Shown: one piece after another, positions 8,430 to 17,125 of the stretch
How the letters are laid out: each line of letters opens with the position of its first letter
Numbering within the stretch: the stretch's first letter is position 1
Origin: Methylobacterium sp. GXS13
GTDB taxonomy: Bacteria > Pseudomonadota > Alphaproteobacteria > Rhizobiales > Beijerinckiaceae
Direction: 5' to 3'
Assembly: GCF_001455965.1 (NCBI RefSeq)
Contig: NZ_LKKO01000046.1
Coordinates: 1-46,546 of the forward strand
Length of the DNA: 46,546 nt
Position numbers and translations under genes: made by a program
The notes under the pieces: generated by a model
Databases searched by the model: none
The model's input: the letters and a program-made list of their open reading frames with translations, nothing else
Told to the model about the DNA's origin: nothing

Positions 8430-8454
8430 TCCGGCATGATCGGAGCACGCGGAG

Positions 8455-9234
8455 ATGGGGCCGGACCCTGCGAACCAGACCGGGCGGGATCCCGCTTTGG
8501 GAAGCCCCCGGGAGCGGCTGGCGGCCCTGCGGGCGCGCCTCGCGGGTCCGGGCGGCCCGGCGGCGCCGCCCCCGGTCCTGCCGTTGGGACTGCCGGCGAT
8601 CGACGCACACCTGCCCGGCGGCGGCCTGGCGCTCGGGCCGCCGCACGAGATTGCCCCGATGGAGCCTGCGGACGCCGTCGCGGCCCTGGGTTTCGCCCTG
8701 GCGCTCTGTGCCGGCCGGCTTGCCCGGACGCAAGGTGCGGCGCTGATCGCCGCGGCGCCGAACCAGTCCCTGCCCCACGGCCACGGATTGGCCGGTCTCG
8801 GCTTCGATCCGGCCCGGTTGCTGCTGCTGGAAGCGGGCGGCGACGCGGAGGTGTTTCGCGCGCTCGAGGCGGCGCTCCACGCCCGGGCCCTGCCGGTGCT
8901 GGTCGGCCTCCTGGCGGACGGCCTGCCGTTGAAGCCGGGCCGGCGCCTGCAACTCGCCGCCGAAGGCGACGCGCCGCCGCTCCTGCTGATCCTGCGGCCC
9001 GCCGAGGCCGAGCTGCCCAACGGCGCCGCCACCCGCTGGCGGATCGCCTCGGCTCCGGCCGCCCGGGACCGGTTCGGGACCCTGGACAACCCGCGCTGGC
9101 AGGCGCGGCTCGAGCGCTGCCGCAACGGCCGCGGCGGCGACTGGCTTCTGGAGTGGGACCATGCCGCGCATCGTCTGCGTCTGCCTGAGCCACTGGCCCG
9201 TGACGCGGCTGCGGCGGGCCGGTCTCGCGCCTGA
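8455..9234 (+). CDS. imuA: ImuA, SOS mutagenesis accessory protein
   Basis: A 259-residue RecA/SulA-like protein, first gene of the imuA-imuB-dnaE2 cassette. Typical sections are LPLGLPAIDAHLPGGGLALG near the N-terminus and the Leu-rich DPARLLLLEAGGDAEVF core. No intact Walker A motif is seen. ImuA works with ImuB and DnaE2 in damage-induced translesion synthesis. ATG at 8455 has GGAG at 8442. Its end overlaps imuB by 74 bases, an unusually long overlap that suggests coupled translation. The LexA box lies about 30 bases upstream of the start. Confidence 0.88.
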   Translation: MGPDPANQTGRDPALGSPRERLAALRARLAGPGGPAAPPPVLPLGLPAIDAHLPGGGLALGPPHEIAPMEPADAVAALGFALALCAGRLARTQGAALIAAAPNQSLPHGHGLAGLGFDPARLLLLEAGGDAEVFRALEAALHARALPVLVGLLADGLPLKPGRRLQLAAEGDAPPLLLILRPAEAELPNGAATRWRIASAPAARDRFGTLDNPRWQARLERCRNGRGGDWLLEWDHAAHRLRLPEPLARDAAAAGRSRA

Positions 9235-10714
9235 CCGGGGCCCGCTCGCGGTGGCGGCCGAGGGGCCCGGTGGCCTGCGGCTCCTTGCCGTCGATCCGGA
9301 GGCGTCCGCCCTGGGCTTGAGGCCCGGCGAGCTCCTGGGCCGGGTCCGGGCGCGGGTCGGCGTGCCGATCCAAGTCTACCCCGCCGATGCCGAATCCGAT
9401 CGGTCCGCGCTCCTGCGGCTCTGCCGGTGGGCGGAGGGCTACGCCCCGGTGGTGGCACCGTTCGGGCCGGCCGAGGCGGCGGACGGGTTTTACGTCGACA
9501 TCGCCGGGGCGAGCCACCTGCGCGGCGGCGAGGGGCCCCTCGTGTACGATCTGGCCGGGCGTCTGGCGCGGTCGAAGATCCCCGCCCGGATCGCGCTGGC
9601 CGACACCCCCGGCGGCGCCTTCGCGCTGGCCCGCTACGGAGCTGCCGACCGGGTGGTCGTGCCCCCCGGTGAGGCCGCCCAGGCCCTGGGGGGGCTGCCC
9701 GTGGAGGCCCTGCGCATCCATACCGGCACGGTCTCGGGCCTGCGGCGGCTCGGCCTGCGCCGGGTCGGCGAAGTCGATGCCCTGGCCCGGGGGCCGCTGG
9801 CCCGCCGCTTCGGCGAGGCCCTGCTGCTCCGCCTCGATCAGGCGATGGGCCGGCGGCCCGAGCCCGTGGCGCCGCTCACCGAGGAGGCCACGTACCGGGC
9901 CGCCCGGGGCTTCCTCGACCCGATCGGCCGGCAATCGGACATTGTGATCACCGCCCGGCTGCTGATGGCGGAGATCGCCCCCCGGCTGGAGCGGGACGGG
10001 GTCGGCGCCTTTGCGCTACGCCTCGTGCTGCACCGGGTCGACGGGGTGATGCGCGTCCTCGATCTCGGCCTGTCCCGGCCCGAGCGCTGTCCCGAGCGCG
10101 TCGCCGCCCTGGTCGCCCTGCGCCTCGACCAGGCCGGCGCCGGTCTCGATGCCGGCTTCGGCTTCGAGACCGTGGACCTGACCGTCACGGTGACCGGCGC
10201 CCTGTCGGCCCGCCAGACGGAGCTCGGCGCGTCGCCCCAAGGGGACGGGATCGGCTTCCTGGCCGATGCCCTGGCACAGCGTCTCGGCCGGCCGCTCCTG
10301 CGCCTCGGGGCACAGGCGCGCCACATCCCGGAGCGGGCCGTCCACACCCTCCCGTGGACCGCCGATCCGCCCCCCTGGCCGGACCACCTCCCCTCCCGGC
10401 CCCTGGTGCTGTTCCCCCGGGGCGAGGCCGCCCTCGACGTTCTCTCCACGGTGCCGGAGGGACCACCCCGGCGCTTCCTCTGGCGCGCCCGGATCCACCG
10501 GGTCGCCCATGCCGAGGGACCCGAGCGGATCGCGGCGGAGTGGTGGCGCGTGCCCGGAACGGCCGCCGATGGGGAGTCCGGCGGAGCCTCCCATCAAGCC
10601 CGGGACTATTACCGGGTCGAGTGCGAGGCCGGCCGCAGGCTCTGGCTGTACCGGGACGGGCCGCATGCCCCCGGCCGCCCAGCCGCCTGGTTCGTCCACG
10701 GGCTGTTTCCATGA
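9161..10714 (+). CDS. imuB: ImuB, Y-family-like polymerase homologue
   Basis: A 517-residue member of the Y-family fold. It begins MPRIVCVCLSHWPVTRL, where active Y-family polymerases have a metal-binding Asp, and has FYVDIAGASHLRGGE in place of the SIDE-type acidic motif. ImuB proteins are thought to be catalytically dead and to act as the hub linking DnaE2, ImuA and the beta clamp. The middle section LRRLGLRRVGEVDALARG resembles a helix-hairpin-helix region. Its stop overlaps the dnaE2 start by 4 bases. Confidence 0.88.
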   Translation: MPRIVCVCLSHWPVTRLRRAGLAPDRGPLAVAAEGPGGLRLLAVDPEASALGLRPGELLGRVRARVGVPIQVYPADAESDRSALLRLCRWAEGYAPVVAPFGPAEAADGFYVDIAGASHLRGGEGPLVYDLAGRLARSKIPARIALADTPGGAFALARYGAADRVVVPPGEAAQALGGLPVEALRIHTGTVSGLRRLGLRRVGEVDALARGPLARRFGEALLLRLDQAMGRRPEPVAPLTEEATYRAARGFLDPIGRQSDIVITARLLMAEIAPRLERDGVGAFALRLVLHRVDGVMRVLDLGLSRPERCPERVAALVALRLDQAGAGLDAGFGFETVDLTVTVTGALSARQTELGASPQGDGIGFLADALAQRLGRPLLRLGAQARHIPERAVHTLPWTADPPPWPDHLPSRPLVLFPRGEAALDVLSTVPEGPPRRFLWRARIHRVAHAEGPERIAAEWWRVPGTAADGESGGASHQARDYYRVECEAGRRLWLYRDGPHAPGRPAAWFVHGLFP

Positions 10715-13700
10715 CCGGCTCCGCGGAGCCGGGACTCCGGTACGCCGAGCTCGCCCTCACCACGAATTTTTCGTTCCTGCGCGGCGCCTCGCATCCGCAG
10801 GAATACGTCGTGCAGGGCGCGGCCTACGGGCTTGCGGCGATCGGGATCGCCGACCGCAACACCGTGGCCGGGGTGGTGCGGGCGCATGCGGCGGCGCAGG
10901 CGCTGGAGGCGGAAGGCTTGAAGATCCGCGTCCTGCCCGGCGTGCGCCTCGTCACCGAGGACGGGTTCGAGGCCGTGACCTATCCCGCGGACCGGCAGGC
11001 CTGGGGCCGCCTCTGCCTGCTGCTCACCCGGGGCAACCGACGCAGCCGCAAGGGCGAATGCCGCTTCACCTTCGCCGAGATGCTGGAGGCGGCCGAGGGG
11101 CAGATGTTCATCGCGATCCCCCCCCCTTGGCCACCAGGCCGGCGCCTGCGCCCCCCGGACGGTTTTTTGGGCCGGCTCGAAGCCTTGGCCGCGGCCGCCC
11201 CAGGCCGGACCTGGCTCGGGGCGAGCCACGCGCGGCGCGGCGACGAGCGCCGCCGTCTCGGGTTCCTCGCCGAGCTGGGCGAGCGCCACGGGGCGCCCAT
11301 GGTCGCGGTCTCGGACGCGCTCTACCACCATCCCGAACGGCGCCCGCTCCAGGACGTGGTGGCCTGCATCCGCGAGGGCTGCCGGATCACGCAAGCCGGC
11401 TACCGCCTGGAGGCCAATGCCGAGCGCCACCTGAAGCCGCCGGACGAGATGGCCCGGCTGTTCGCCGACCACCCGGAGGCGCTGGCGAGAACGGTCGAGA
11501 TCGCCCAGAGCTGCAGCTTCTCCCTCGGGCAGCTGCACTACGAATATCCCGACGAGCCGGTGCCGCCGGGCCGCACGCCGCAGGCATACCTGGAGGAGAA
11601 GACTTGGGAGCGGGCGCTCTGGCGCTATGCCGGCGACATCCCGGCCGCGGTCGAGGCGACGCTCCATGAGGAGCTGCGGCTCATCGCAAAGATGGACTAC
11701 GCCCGCTACTTCCTGACCCTGTTCGACGTGGTCGAGTTCGCCCGGAGCAAGGGGATCCTGTGCCAGGGCCGCGGCTCGGCGGCCAATTCCGCCGTGTGCT
11801 TCTGCCTCGGCATCACGGCCGTGGACCCGTCCAAGCACCGGCTGCTGTTCGCCCGGTTCATCTCCGAGAACCGGGGCGAGCCCCCCGACATCGACGTCGA
11901 TTTCGAGCACGAGCGCCGCGAGGAGGTGATCCAGCACCTCTACGACCGCTACGGCCGGGACCGCGCCGCCCTCTGCGCCACGGTGATCCATTACCGCCCG
12001 CGCATGGCGATCCGCGAGGTCGGCAAGGTCCTGGGGCTCACCGAGGACGTGACCGCGGCGATCGCCGACACGGTCTGGGGCTCCTGGGGCAAGGACGTGC
12101 CGGACAAACACGTGCGCGAGGCCGGCCTCGACCCCGACAACCCGATGCTCCGGCAGGCCCTCGATCTCGCGCACCAGCTGATCGGCTTTCCCCGGCACCT
12201 GTCGCAGCATGTCGGCGGCTTCATCCTGACCCGCGGGCGCCTCGACGAGACCGTGCCGGTGGGCAACGGTGCCATGGCGGACCGCACCTTCATCGAGTGG
12301 GACAAGGACGACATCGACGCGATCGGCCTGATGAAGGTTGACGTGCTGGCGCTCGGCATGCTGACCTGCCTCAAGCGCGGCCTCGATTTCCTGGAACGGG
12401 ACCACGGCGCCTTCTACGAGACCCTCGCCGACCTGCCCCGGGAGGATCCCGACACCTACGCGATGCTGGCGCGTGCCGATTCCGTCGGCGTGTTCCAGGT
12501 CGAGAGCCGGGCGCAGATGTCGATGCTGCCCCGCCTCAAGCCCAAGGAATTCTACGACCTCGTCGTGCAGGTGGCGATCGTGCGCCCCGGCCCGATCCAG
12601 GGCGACATGGTCCATCCCTACCTGCGGCGGCGGTCGGGACAGGAGCCGGTGGTCTATCCGGCCCCGCATCCGGATCACGGGCCGGCGGACGAGCTGCACG
12701 CGGTGCTGCACAAGACCTACGGGGTGCCGCTGTTCCAGGAGCACGCGATGCAGATCGCCATCACGGCCGCCGGCTTCACCCCGGCGGAGGCCGACGGGCT
12801 GCGCCGGGCGATGGCGACCTTCCGGCATGTCGGCTCGATCGGCGGCTTCGAGGAAAAATTCGTCGGCGGCATGACCGGCCGCGGCTACCCGGCGGATTTC
12901 GCCCAGCGCTGCTTCGCGCAGATCAAGGGCTTCTCCACCTACGGCTTTCCGGAGAGCCACGCGGCGAGCTTCGCGCTCCTGGTCTACGCCTCCGCCTGGA
13001 TGAAGTGCCGGCACCCGGACGTGTTCCTGGCCGCGATCCTCAACGCCCAGCCGATGGGCTTCTACCAGCCGGCCCAGCTGGTGCGCGACGCCCGCGCCCA
13101 CGGGGTCGAGGTGCGGGGCGTCTGCGTCAATGCCAGCGCCTGGGACTGCACCCTGGAGCCGGCCGGGGATCCGAAGCGGCACGCGGTGCGCCTCGGCTTG
13201 CGACAGGTGAGCGGCCTGCCCGAGGCCGCGATGCACCGGCTCGTCCGGCTGCGCGCCAACGGCTATGCCAGCATCGAGGGCCTGCAGGCGGCCCTGGCCT
13301 TGCCGCGCAACGCCCTGGAGCGCCTGGCCGAGGCGGACGCGTTCCGGTCGCTGGGCCTCGACCGGCGCGCCGCCCTGTGGATGGTGCGCACGCTGGAGGG
13401 CACCTCCTCCCGCAAGGCCGCCAAGGCGGACGGGACCGAGCGCCGCGGCCATCTCCTCGACGCGCCGCTGCCGCTCTTCGCCTGGCACGCCGATGACGGC
13501 CTGTTCCGGCACGAGCCGCAGGTCGACCTGCCGTCCCTGCCCCTGTCCGAGGCGGTGGCCGAGGATTACGCCGCCACCGGCCTGTCGCTCCAGGGGCCCC
13601 CGGTCGCGTTCTTCCGGGGCCGGCTGGCCCGGATCGGCGCGATCCCGGCCCGGGCCCATTGCGACCCGGCCCTGCCCCAGGGCGCCCGGGTCACGGTGGC

Positions 13701-14028
13701 GGGCCTCGTGCTGATCCGCCAGCGGCCGGGCACCGCCAAGGGCGTGGTGTTCCTGACCCTGGAGGACGAGACCGGCATCGCCAACGTGATCATCTGGAAG
13801 ACGGTGTTCGAGGCCAACCGCCGGGCCGCCATGCAGGCCCGCTTTCTCGCCGTGCGTGGTCGGGTCCAGCGGGCCGAGGGGGTGGTCCATCTGGTCGCCG
13901 AGGGGTTTCGCGACCTCACGGAGTCCTTGCGCGACCTGCGCGCCGCCGGGATGCGGCTGCCCCCCGAGACCACGGATTTCGGCGCGCCCCCGGACCGGCG
14001 GATGTATCCGAGCCGGGATTTCCATTGA
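10711..14028 (+). CDS. dnaE2: Error-prone DNA polymerase DnaE2
   Basis: 1105 residues, C-family polymerase alpha. An N-terminal PHP domain begins YAELALTTNFSFLRGASHP. The palm has the paired acidic motif PPDIDVDFEHERREEV, and the thumb and finger regions follow (GRGSAANSAVCFCLGI, QHVGGFILTRGRL). An OB-fold is near the C-terminus. The third cassette position and a sequence clearly distinct from the second alpha subunit at 39.8-43.3 kb mark it as DnaE2, the damage-induced low-fidelity polymerase. ATG at 10711 overlaps imuB (ATGA). The open frame upstream of it is antisense-free but overlaps imuB and is not used. Confidence 0.93.
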   Translation: MTGSAEPGLRYAELALTTNFSFLRGASHPQEYVVQGAAYGLAAIGIADRNTVAGVVRAHAAAQALEAEGLKIRVLPGVRLVTEDGFEAVTYPADRQAWGRLCLLLTRGNRRSRKGECRFTFAEMLEAAEGQMFIAIPPPWPPGRRLRPPDGFLGRLEALAAAAPGRTWLGASHARRGDERRRLGFLAELGERHGAPMVAVSDALYHHPERRPLQDVVACIREGCRITQAGYRLEANAERHLKPPDEMARLFADHPEALARTVEIAQSCSFSLGQLHYEYPDEPVPPGRTPQAYLEEKTWERALWRYAGDIPAAVEATLHEELRLIAKMDYARYFLTLFDVVEFARSKGILCQGRGSAANSAVCFCLGITAVDPSKHRLLFARFISENRGEPPDIDVDFEHERREEVIQHLYDRYGRDRAALCATVIHYRPRMAIREVGKVLGLTEDVTAAIADTVWGSWGKDVPDKHVREAGLDPDNPMLRQALDLAHQLIGFPRHLSQHVGGFILTRGRLDETVPVGNGAMADRTFIEWDKDDIDAIGLMKVDVLALGMLTCLKRGLDFLERDHGAFYETLADLPREDPDTYAMLARADSVGVFQVESRAQMSMLPRLKPKEFYDLVVQVAIVRPGPIQGDMVHPYLRRRSGQEPVVYPAPHPDHGPADELHAVLHKTYGVPLFQEHAMQIAITAAGFTPAEADGLRRAMATFRHVGSIGGFEEKFVGGMTGRGYPADFAQRCFAQIKGFSTYGFPESHAASFALLVYASAWMKCRHPDVFLAAILNAQPMGFYQPAQLVRDARAHGVEVRGVCVNASAWDCTLEPAGDPKRHAVRLGLRQVSGLPEAAMHRLVRLRANGYASIEGLQAALALPRNALERLAEADAFRSLGLDRRAALWMVRTLEGTSSRKAAKADGTERRGHLLDAPLPLFAWHADDGLFRHEPQVDLPSLPLSEAVAEDYAATGLSLQGPPVAFFRGRLARIGAIPARAHCDPALPQGARVTVAGLVLIRQRPGTAKGVVFLTLEDETGIANVIIWKTVFEANRRAAMQARFLAVRGRVQRAEGVVHLVAEGFRDLTESLRDLRAAGMRLPPETTDFGAPPDRRMYPSRDFH

Positions 14029-14329
14029 GCGGCCTGCGGGAGGGGCCTCACCGTCCGTACACGTGCCGCGAAGCGATCCGGTGGACGAAATCCGGCGCCT
14101 GGTCCCATCCGGTGCCGACCCAACTCGGTCGCTCCAGCGACGGCACGCGCATCCTGAAAGCAGTCCGGCCACGATGCAGGCAACCCCGCCTCGCACCGCG
14201 GCCCAGCCGCCCGTCCGTGGTCATGTCGATCGACGTCGGCGCGTTAAAGGCTCATCTGGGGGGCCAAAGCGGTCATTCGCTTCGCTTGCGACGTTTTCGC
14301 ACTTGGCAGACCGCACAGACGCATTTGGG

Positions 14330-14357
14330 TTGCCCTATCAAGGTGCCCCTATACAAT
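14330..14357 (+). promoter_or_regulatory. Candidate promoter in the 14029-14398 gap
   Basis: The 370-base gap after dnaE2 drops in GC towards its end. TTGCCC (14330-14335), a 16-base spacer and TACAAT (14352-14357) look like a housekeeping promoter for the AraC gene. Apart from a nearby TCAAGG/CCTTGA inverted pair (about 14338-14368) I see nothing else in the gap. Confidence 0.4.
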
Positions 14358-14398
14358 ACTCGTCCTTGAATAAGCTGGCTGATTCAGGATTTGGCTCG

Positions 14399-15418
14399 TT
14401 GAGTGCGGATGACACGACGGCTGAAAAAGGCCTGCCGTACTTCTTTCTGAAGACCTCAGGCCTGCCCCCCGGAGAAGCCTTCGAGCGATGGCGCACGCTC
14501 TGTGCGCCGATGTACGAGATCAGTCCGACCACACCATCCGCCCCGCTGCCGTTCGGCAGCAACATCACCTACCAGATCGGCGATCTCGTCACCCAGCGTT
14601 CGCTCCTTTCGACCCAGCGGATCCGGCGGGACCGCCGACGCGTCGACGCCGGTCCCGACCACTACATGGTCCAACTCTACCGATCCGGCCGTTTCCAGGG
14701 CGATGTCGGCGCCAAAGCGCTCTCGGCGACGCGGGGCACCGTAACCTTCATCGGTCGCCGTCAAGTGCTCGACGGCATGATCGACCGAGCCGACTTCATT
14801 GGCATCGCCGTACCCCGCACGCGCCTCCACGGGCTGCCCGTGGAGAAGCAAGACCTGCTCTTCGATGCGGCCCGAAACCGGCTCCTGGCCGCACGCATTC
14901 TGGACATCTACCGCCAATTGCCGACGACACGCGCTGATGCGGCTCCCGCTCTCGCCGATGCGTTCGTGGCCCTCCTGCACCGCGTCCTCGATACCTCGCA
15001 GGCCTCGGATGTGCTGGAAGGCCGCGAACTCGACGGCGGCCTGTTCGCGCTGGCCAGGACGATCGTGCAGGAACACCTGTCGCGGCCCACCCTATCGCCC
15101 GAGTTCATCGCCGGGCGGATGCAGATCTCCCGGACCACACTCTACCGGCTGTTCGAGCCGGAGGGTGGCGTGATGCACTTCGTGCAAGGCCAGCGCTTGG
15201 AGGCGGTGCGGGACGCCCTTGCCGATCCGATGGAGAAGCGCACGATCAGCCGGTTGGCCGAGGTGTTCGCTTTCAACACGATCTCGCAGCTCAGCCGCAG
15301 CTTCCGCAACCGCTACGGCGTCCCACCCCGGGCTTGGCGCGGTGAGCGCCGGGTGGCCCAACGGATCGGCGCTCAGGGGACGGAGCAACATGTCTGGAAG
15401 TGGCTGCGCGAAACGTGA
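14399..15418 (+). CDS. AraC-family transcriptional regulator
   Basis: About 339 residues. The C-terminal 100 form two helix-turn-helix units typical of AraC: LSPEFIAGRMQISRTTLYRLF and ISRLAEVFAFNTISQLSRSFRNRYGVPP. The N-terminal part looks like an AraC-binding-like sensor domain (PEAFERWR-like start and a central HYMVQLYRSGRF). The start is uncertain. TTG at 14399 has AGGA 9 bases upstream and follows the candidate promoter. ATG at 14174 is in frame but precedes that promoter and lacks a ribosome binding site. No target genes are evident nearby. Confidence 0.8.
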   Translation: MSADDTTAEKGLPYFFLKTSGLPPGEAFERWRTLCAPMYEISPTTPSAPLPFGSNITYQIGDLVTQRSLLSTQRIRRDRRRVDAGPDHYMVQLYRSGRFQGDVGAKALSATRGTVTFIGRRQVLDGMIDRADFIGIAVPRTRLHGLPVEKQDLLFDAARNRLLAARILDIYRQLPTTRADAAPALADAFVALLHRVLDTSQASDVLEGRELDGGLFALARTIVQEHLSRPTLSPEFIAGRMQISRTTLYRLFEPEGGVMHFVQGQRLEAVRDALADPMEKRTISRLAEVFAFNTISQLSRSFRNRYGVPPRAWRGERRVAQRIGAQGTEQHVWKWLRET

Positions 15419-15644
15419 TGACCGCATCCGGGTATGACTGACAGGCGCCAGGAGCCGACGCGCGAGGCTGCTCCCGAGATCGGCCAAAGGTCATGACAGT
15501 GCGTTGCGCGACGTCCGCTTCGAACCCTTTGGTGCTGGCAAGCGGACCGTCCTGAACCCCCCCGAGCCGCCATGCCGGAAGCGACCCAACCCGGTCGCCG
15601 TCGGTGGATCGGAGCATTCTCGGAAGCGGACCTAGGTCGCGTCT

Positions 15645-16010
15645 TTATCGAGAAGTGCTCGTCTCCGCAGCACGCAAGTCGGGGCCGACGTCTGAAGCAT
15701 AGGCATTGATGATCCCGGCCAGCAGACCGGGAAAGCGTGCCTCCACCTCGATCCAGCGGGAATGGTTGCGCACCTCGACGCCGTGACGTTCGCTGCGGAT
15801 CAAACCGGCCTCGCGCAGAACCTTGAAGTGGTTGGACAACGAGGATTTTGGGATGACCCGGTCCCCGACGGCCGAGACGGCTGAACAGGCCTCGACACAG
15901 CCAGCCTGCATGATTTTGGCGAAGATGGCCGCGCGGCTCGGATCGGCGAGCGCGTGCAGGATCGCCTCTGGACGCACGTCTTCGATAGCTGGGTGAAACA
16001 GGGGTCTCAT
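15645..16010 (-). CDS. ArsR-family (HTH_20) transcriptional regulator
   Basis: A 121-residue winged-helix repressor. LHALADPSRAAIFAKIM opens the helical core and SSLSNHFKVLREAGLI is the recognition helix region. Two cysteines (VEACSAV and the one before it) are present, but no metal-binding CxC motif is seen, so metal sensing is not implied. Divergent from the SDR gene with about 105 bases between starts, the common arrangement in which the regulator represses both itself and the oxidoreductase. Confidence 0.86.
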   Translation of the reverse strand: MRPLFHPAIEDVRPEAILHALADPSRAAIFAKIMQAGCVEACSAVSAVGDRVIPKSSLSNHFKVLREAGLIRSERHGVEVRNHSRWIEVEARFPGLLAGIINAYASDVGPDLRAAETSTSR

Positions 16011-16046
16011 ATTTCGTCCATATGGGGTCTTGAACGACGCTCCGTT

Positions 16047-16065
16047 AGTTCCGAAGTTCCGAACT
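16047..16065. promoter_or_regulatory. Candidate ArsR operator
   Basis: Two tandem copies of AGTTCCGA (16047-16054 and 16055-16062) followed by ACT. The second copy reads GTTCCGAAC, nearly its own reverse complement. It lies in the divergent ArsR/SDR interval, the expected position for the repressor's site. Confidence 0.45.
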
Positions 16066-16115
16066 ATGGGTCAAGGGCTGCCATCCGGGAGCCCCCCATG
16101 TCGGAGATAGCACAC

Positions 16116-16862
16116 ATGTCGAAGCTTGAGGGCAAGGTCGCCGTCGTGACCGGAGCATCCAAGGGCATCGGTGCGGGGATCGCCAAAGCGTTGGCACAGG
16201 AAGGCGCCGCTGTGGTGGTGAACTACGCGTCCAGCAGGGCCGGGGCTGACGCCGTCGTGGCGGCAATCACCTCGGCCGGCGGCAGGGCCATCGCTGTCCA
16301 GGGCGACGTGTCCAAAGCCTCTGAGGCGCAGGGTTTGATCGAGGCGGCGGTGCGAGAGTTCGGGCGGCTCGACGTGCTGGTCAACAACTCCGGCATCTAC
16401 GAGTTTGCGGCGATCGAGGAGGTCACCGAGGAACACTATCGCCGCCAGTTCGACGTCAACGTGCTCGGCATTCTGCTGTCGACGCGAGCGGCCGCGAAGC
16501 ATCTCGGCGAAGGCGCGAGCATCGTCAACATCTCATCGGCGATCACGCACGTGCATACGCCGGCGGCGGCGGTCTACGCGGGTACGAAGGGCGCGGTGAA
16601 CGCGATCTCGGGCGTCCTCGCCAATGAGTTGGCCCCGCGCAAGATACGCGTGAACGTGGTCAGCCCCGGCTACGTGGTGACCGAAGGCACCCACACGGCC
16701 GGCATCTCTGGCTCGGAGATGGAGGCCGGGATGGTCGCGCACGCGCGGCCCGGCCGCGCCGGCCACCCGGATGACATCGCGGGCGTCGTGACGTTCCTCG
16801 CGTCCGATGACGCGCGCTGGCTTACCGGCGAGAACATTACCGCCAGCGGCGGTATCCGCTGA
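16116..16862 (+). CDS. Short-chain dehydrogenase/reductase (classical SDR)
   Basis: A 248-residue classical SDR. VAVVTGASKGIGAGIAKAL is the TGxxxGxG NAD(P)-binding motif; LVNNSGIY is the NNxG motif. The catalytic Ser (IVNISSA) and the YAGTK Tyr-Lys pair are present, and the C-terminus NITASGGIR is typical. The substrate cannot be told. ATG at 16116 has GGAG about 9 bases upstream; ATG at 16098 is an alternative. Probably regulated by the divergent ArsR protein. Confidence 0.9.
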   Translation: MSKLEGKVAVVTGASKGIGAGIAKALAQEGAAVVVNYASSRAGADAVVAAITSAGGRAIAVQGDVSKASEAQGLIEAAVREFGRLDVLVNNSGIYEFAAIEEVTEEHYRRQFDVNVLGILLSTRAAAKHLGEGASIVNISSAITHVHTPAAAVYAGTKGAVNAISGVLANELAPRKIRVNVVSPGYVVTEGTHTAGISGSEMEAGMVAHARPGRAGHPDDIAGVVTFLASDDARWLTGENITASGGIR

Positions 16863-16877
16863 TACACAACAACTATA

Positions 16878-16911
16878 CCTGCGCGCACGAGCCAGACAGA
16901 CTGCGCGCAGG
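16878..16911. terminator. Hairpin after the SDR gene
   Basis: Perfect 10-base arms CCTGCGCGCA (16878-16887) and TGCGCGCAGG (16902-16911) start 15 bases after the SDR stop. No T-run follows, so it is a probable but not certain terminator. Confidence 0.55.
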
Positions 16912-17096
16912 AGCGCAACGCAGGACGAGCGTTGTCGACCTACATCAACCATTCGATAGCGTCTGCTTTGCGGTCTCTCGTACCGGAAGTAGACCTTCGG
17001 CTTTCCACCCCGTGCAGACGGGGCCGAGCGTCCGGTTTCACCCACGCTGGTCCCTCCTGCGACGGCGGGACCAGCTGTCGACCCGAATCCGATCCC

Positions 17097-17125
17097 TTGA
17101 CAATGTTCCTATTTTGTGCTCATTA
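17097..17125 (+). promoter_or_regulatory. SOS-like promoter without an obvious gene
   Basis: TTGACA (17097-17102), 17 bases, then TCATTA (17120-17125). The spacer ends in GTTCCTATTTTGTGC (17105-17119), one mismatch from GTTC-N7-GTTC. The positions of -35, box and -10 relative to each other are identical to those at imuA. No convincing gene follows on the plus strand for 780 bases. Confidence 0.55.

Noticed and set aside
10609..14196. A 1195-codon minus-strand open frame
   Set aside because: Antisense shadow of dnaE2; no domain or membrane pattern, and DnaE2 motifs on the other strand are unambiguous.
14174..14398. A longer AraC protein starting at ATG 14174
   Set aside because: The extra residues are Arg-rich and unlike the family, no ribosome site is seen, and a promoter-like element lies inside the extension.
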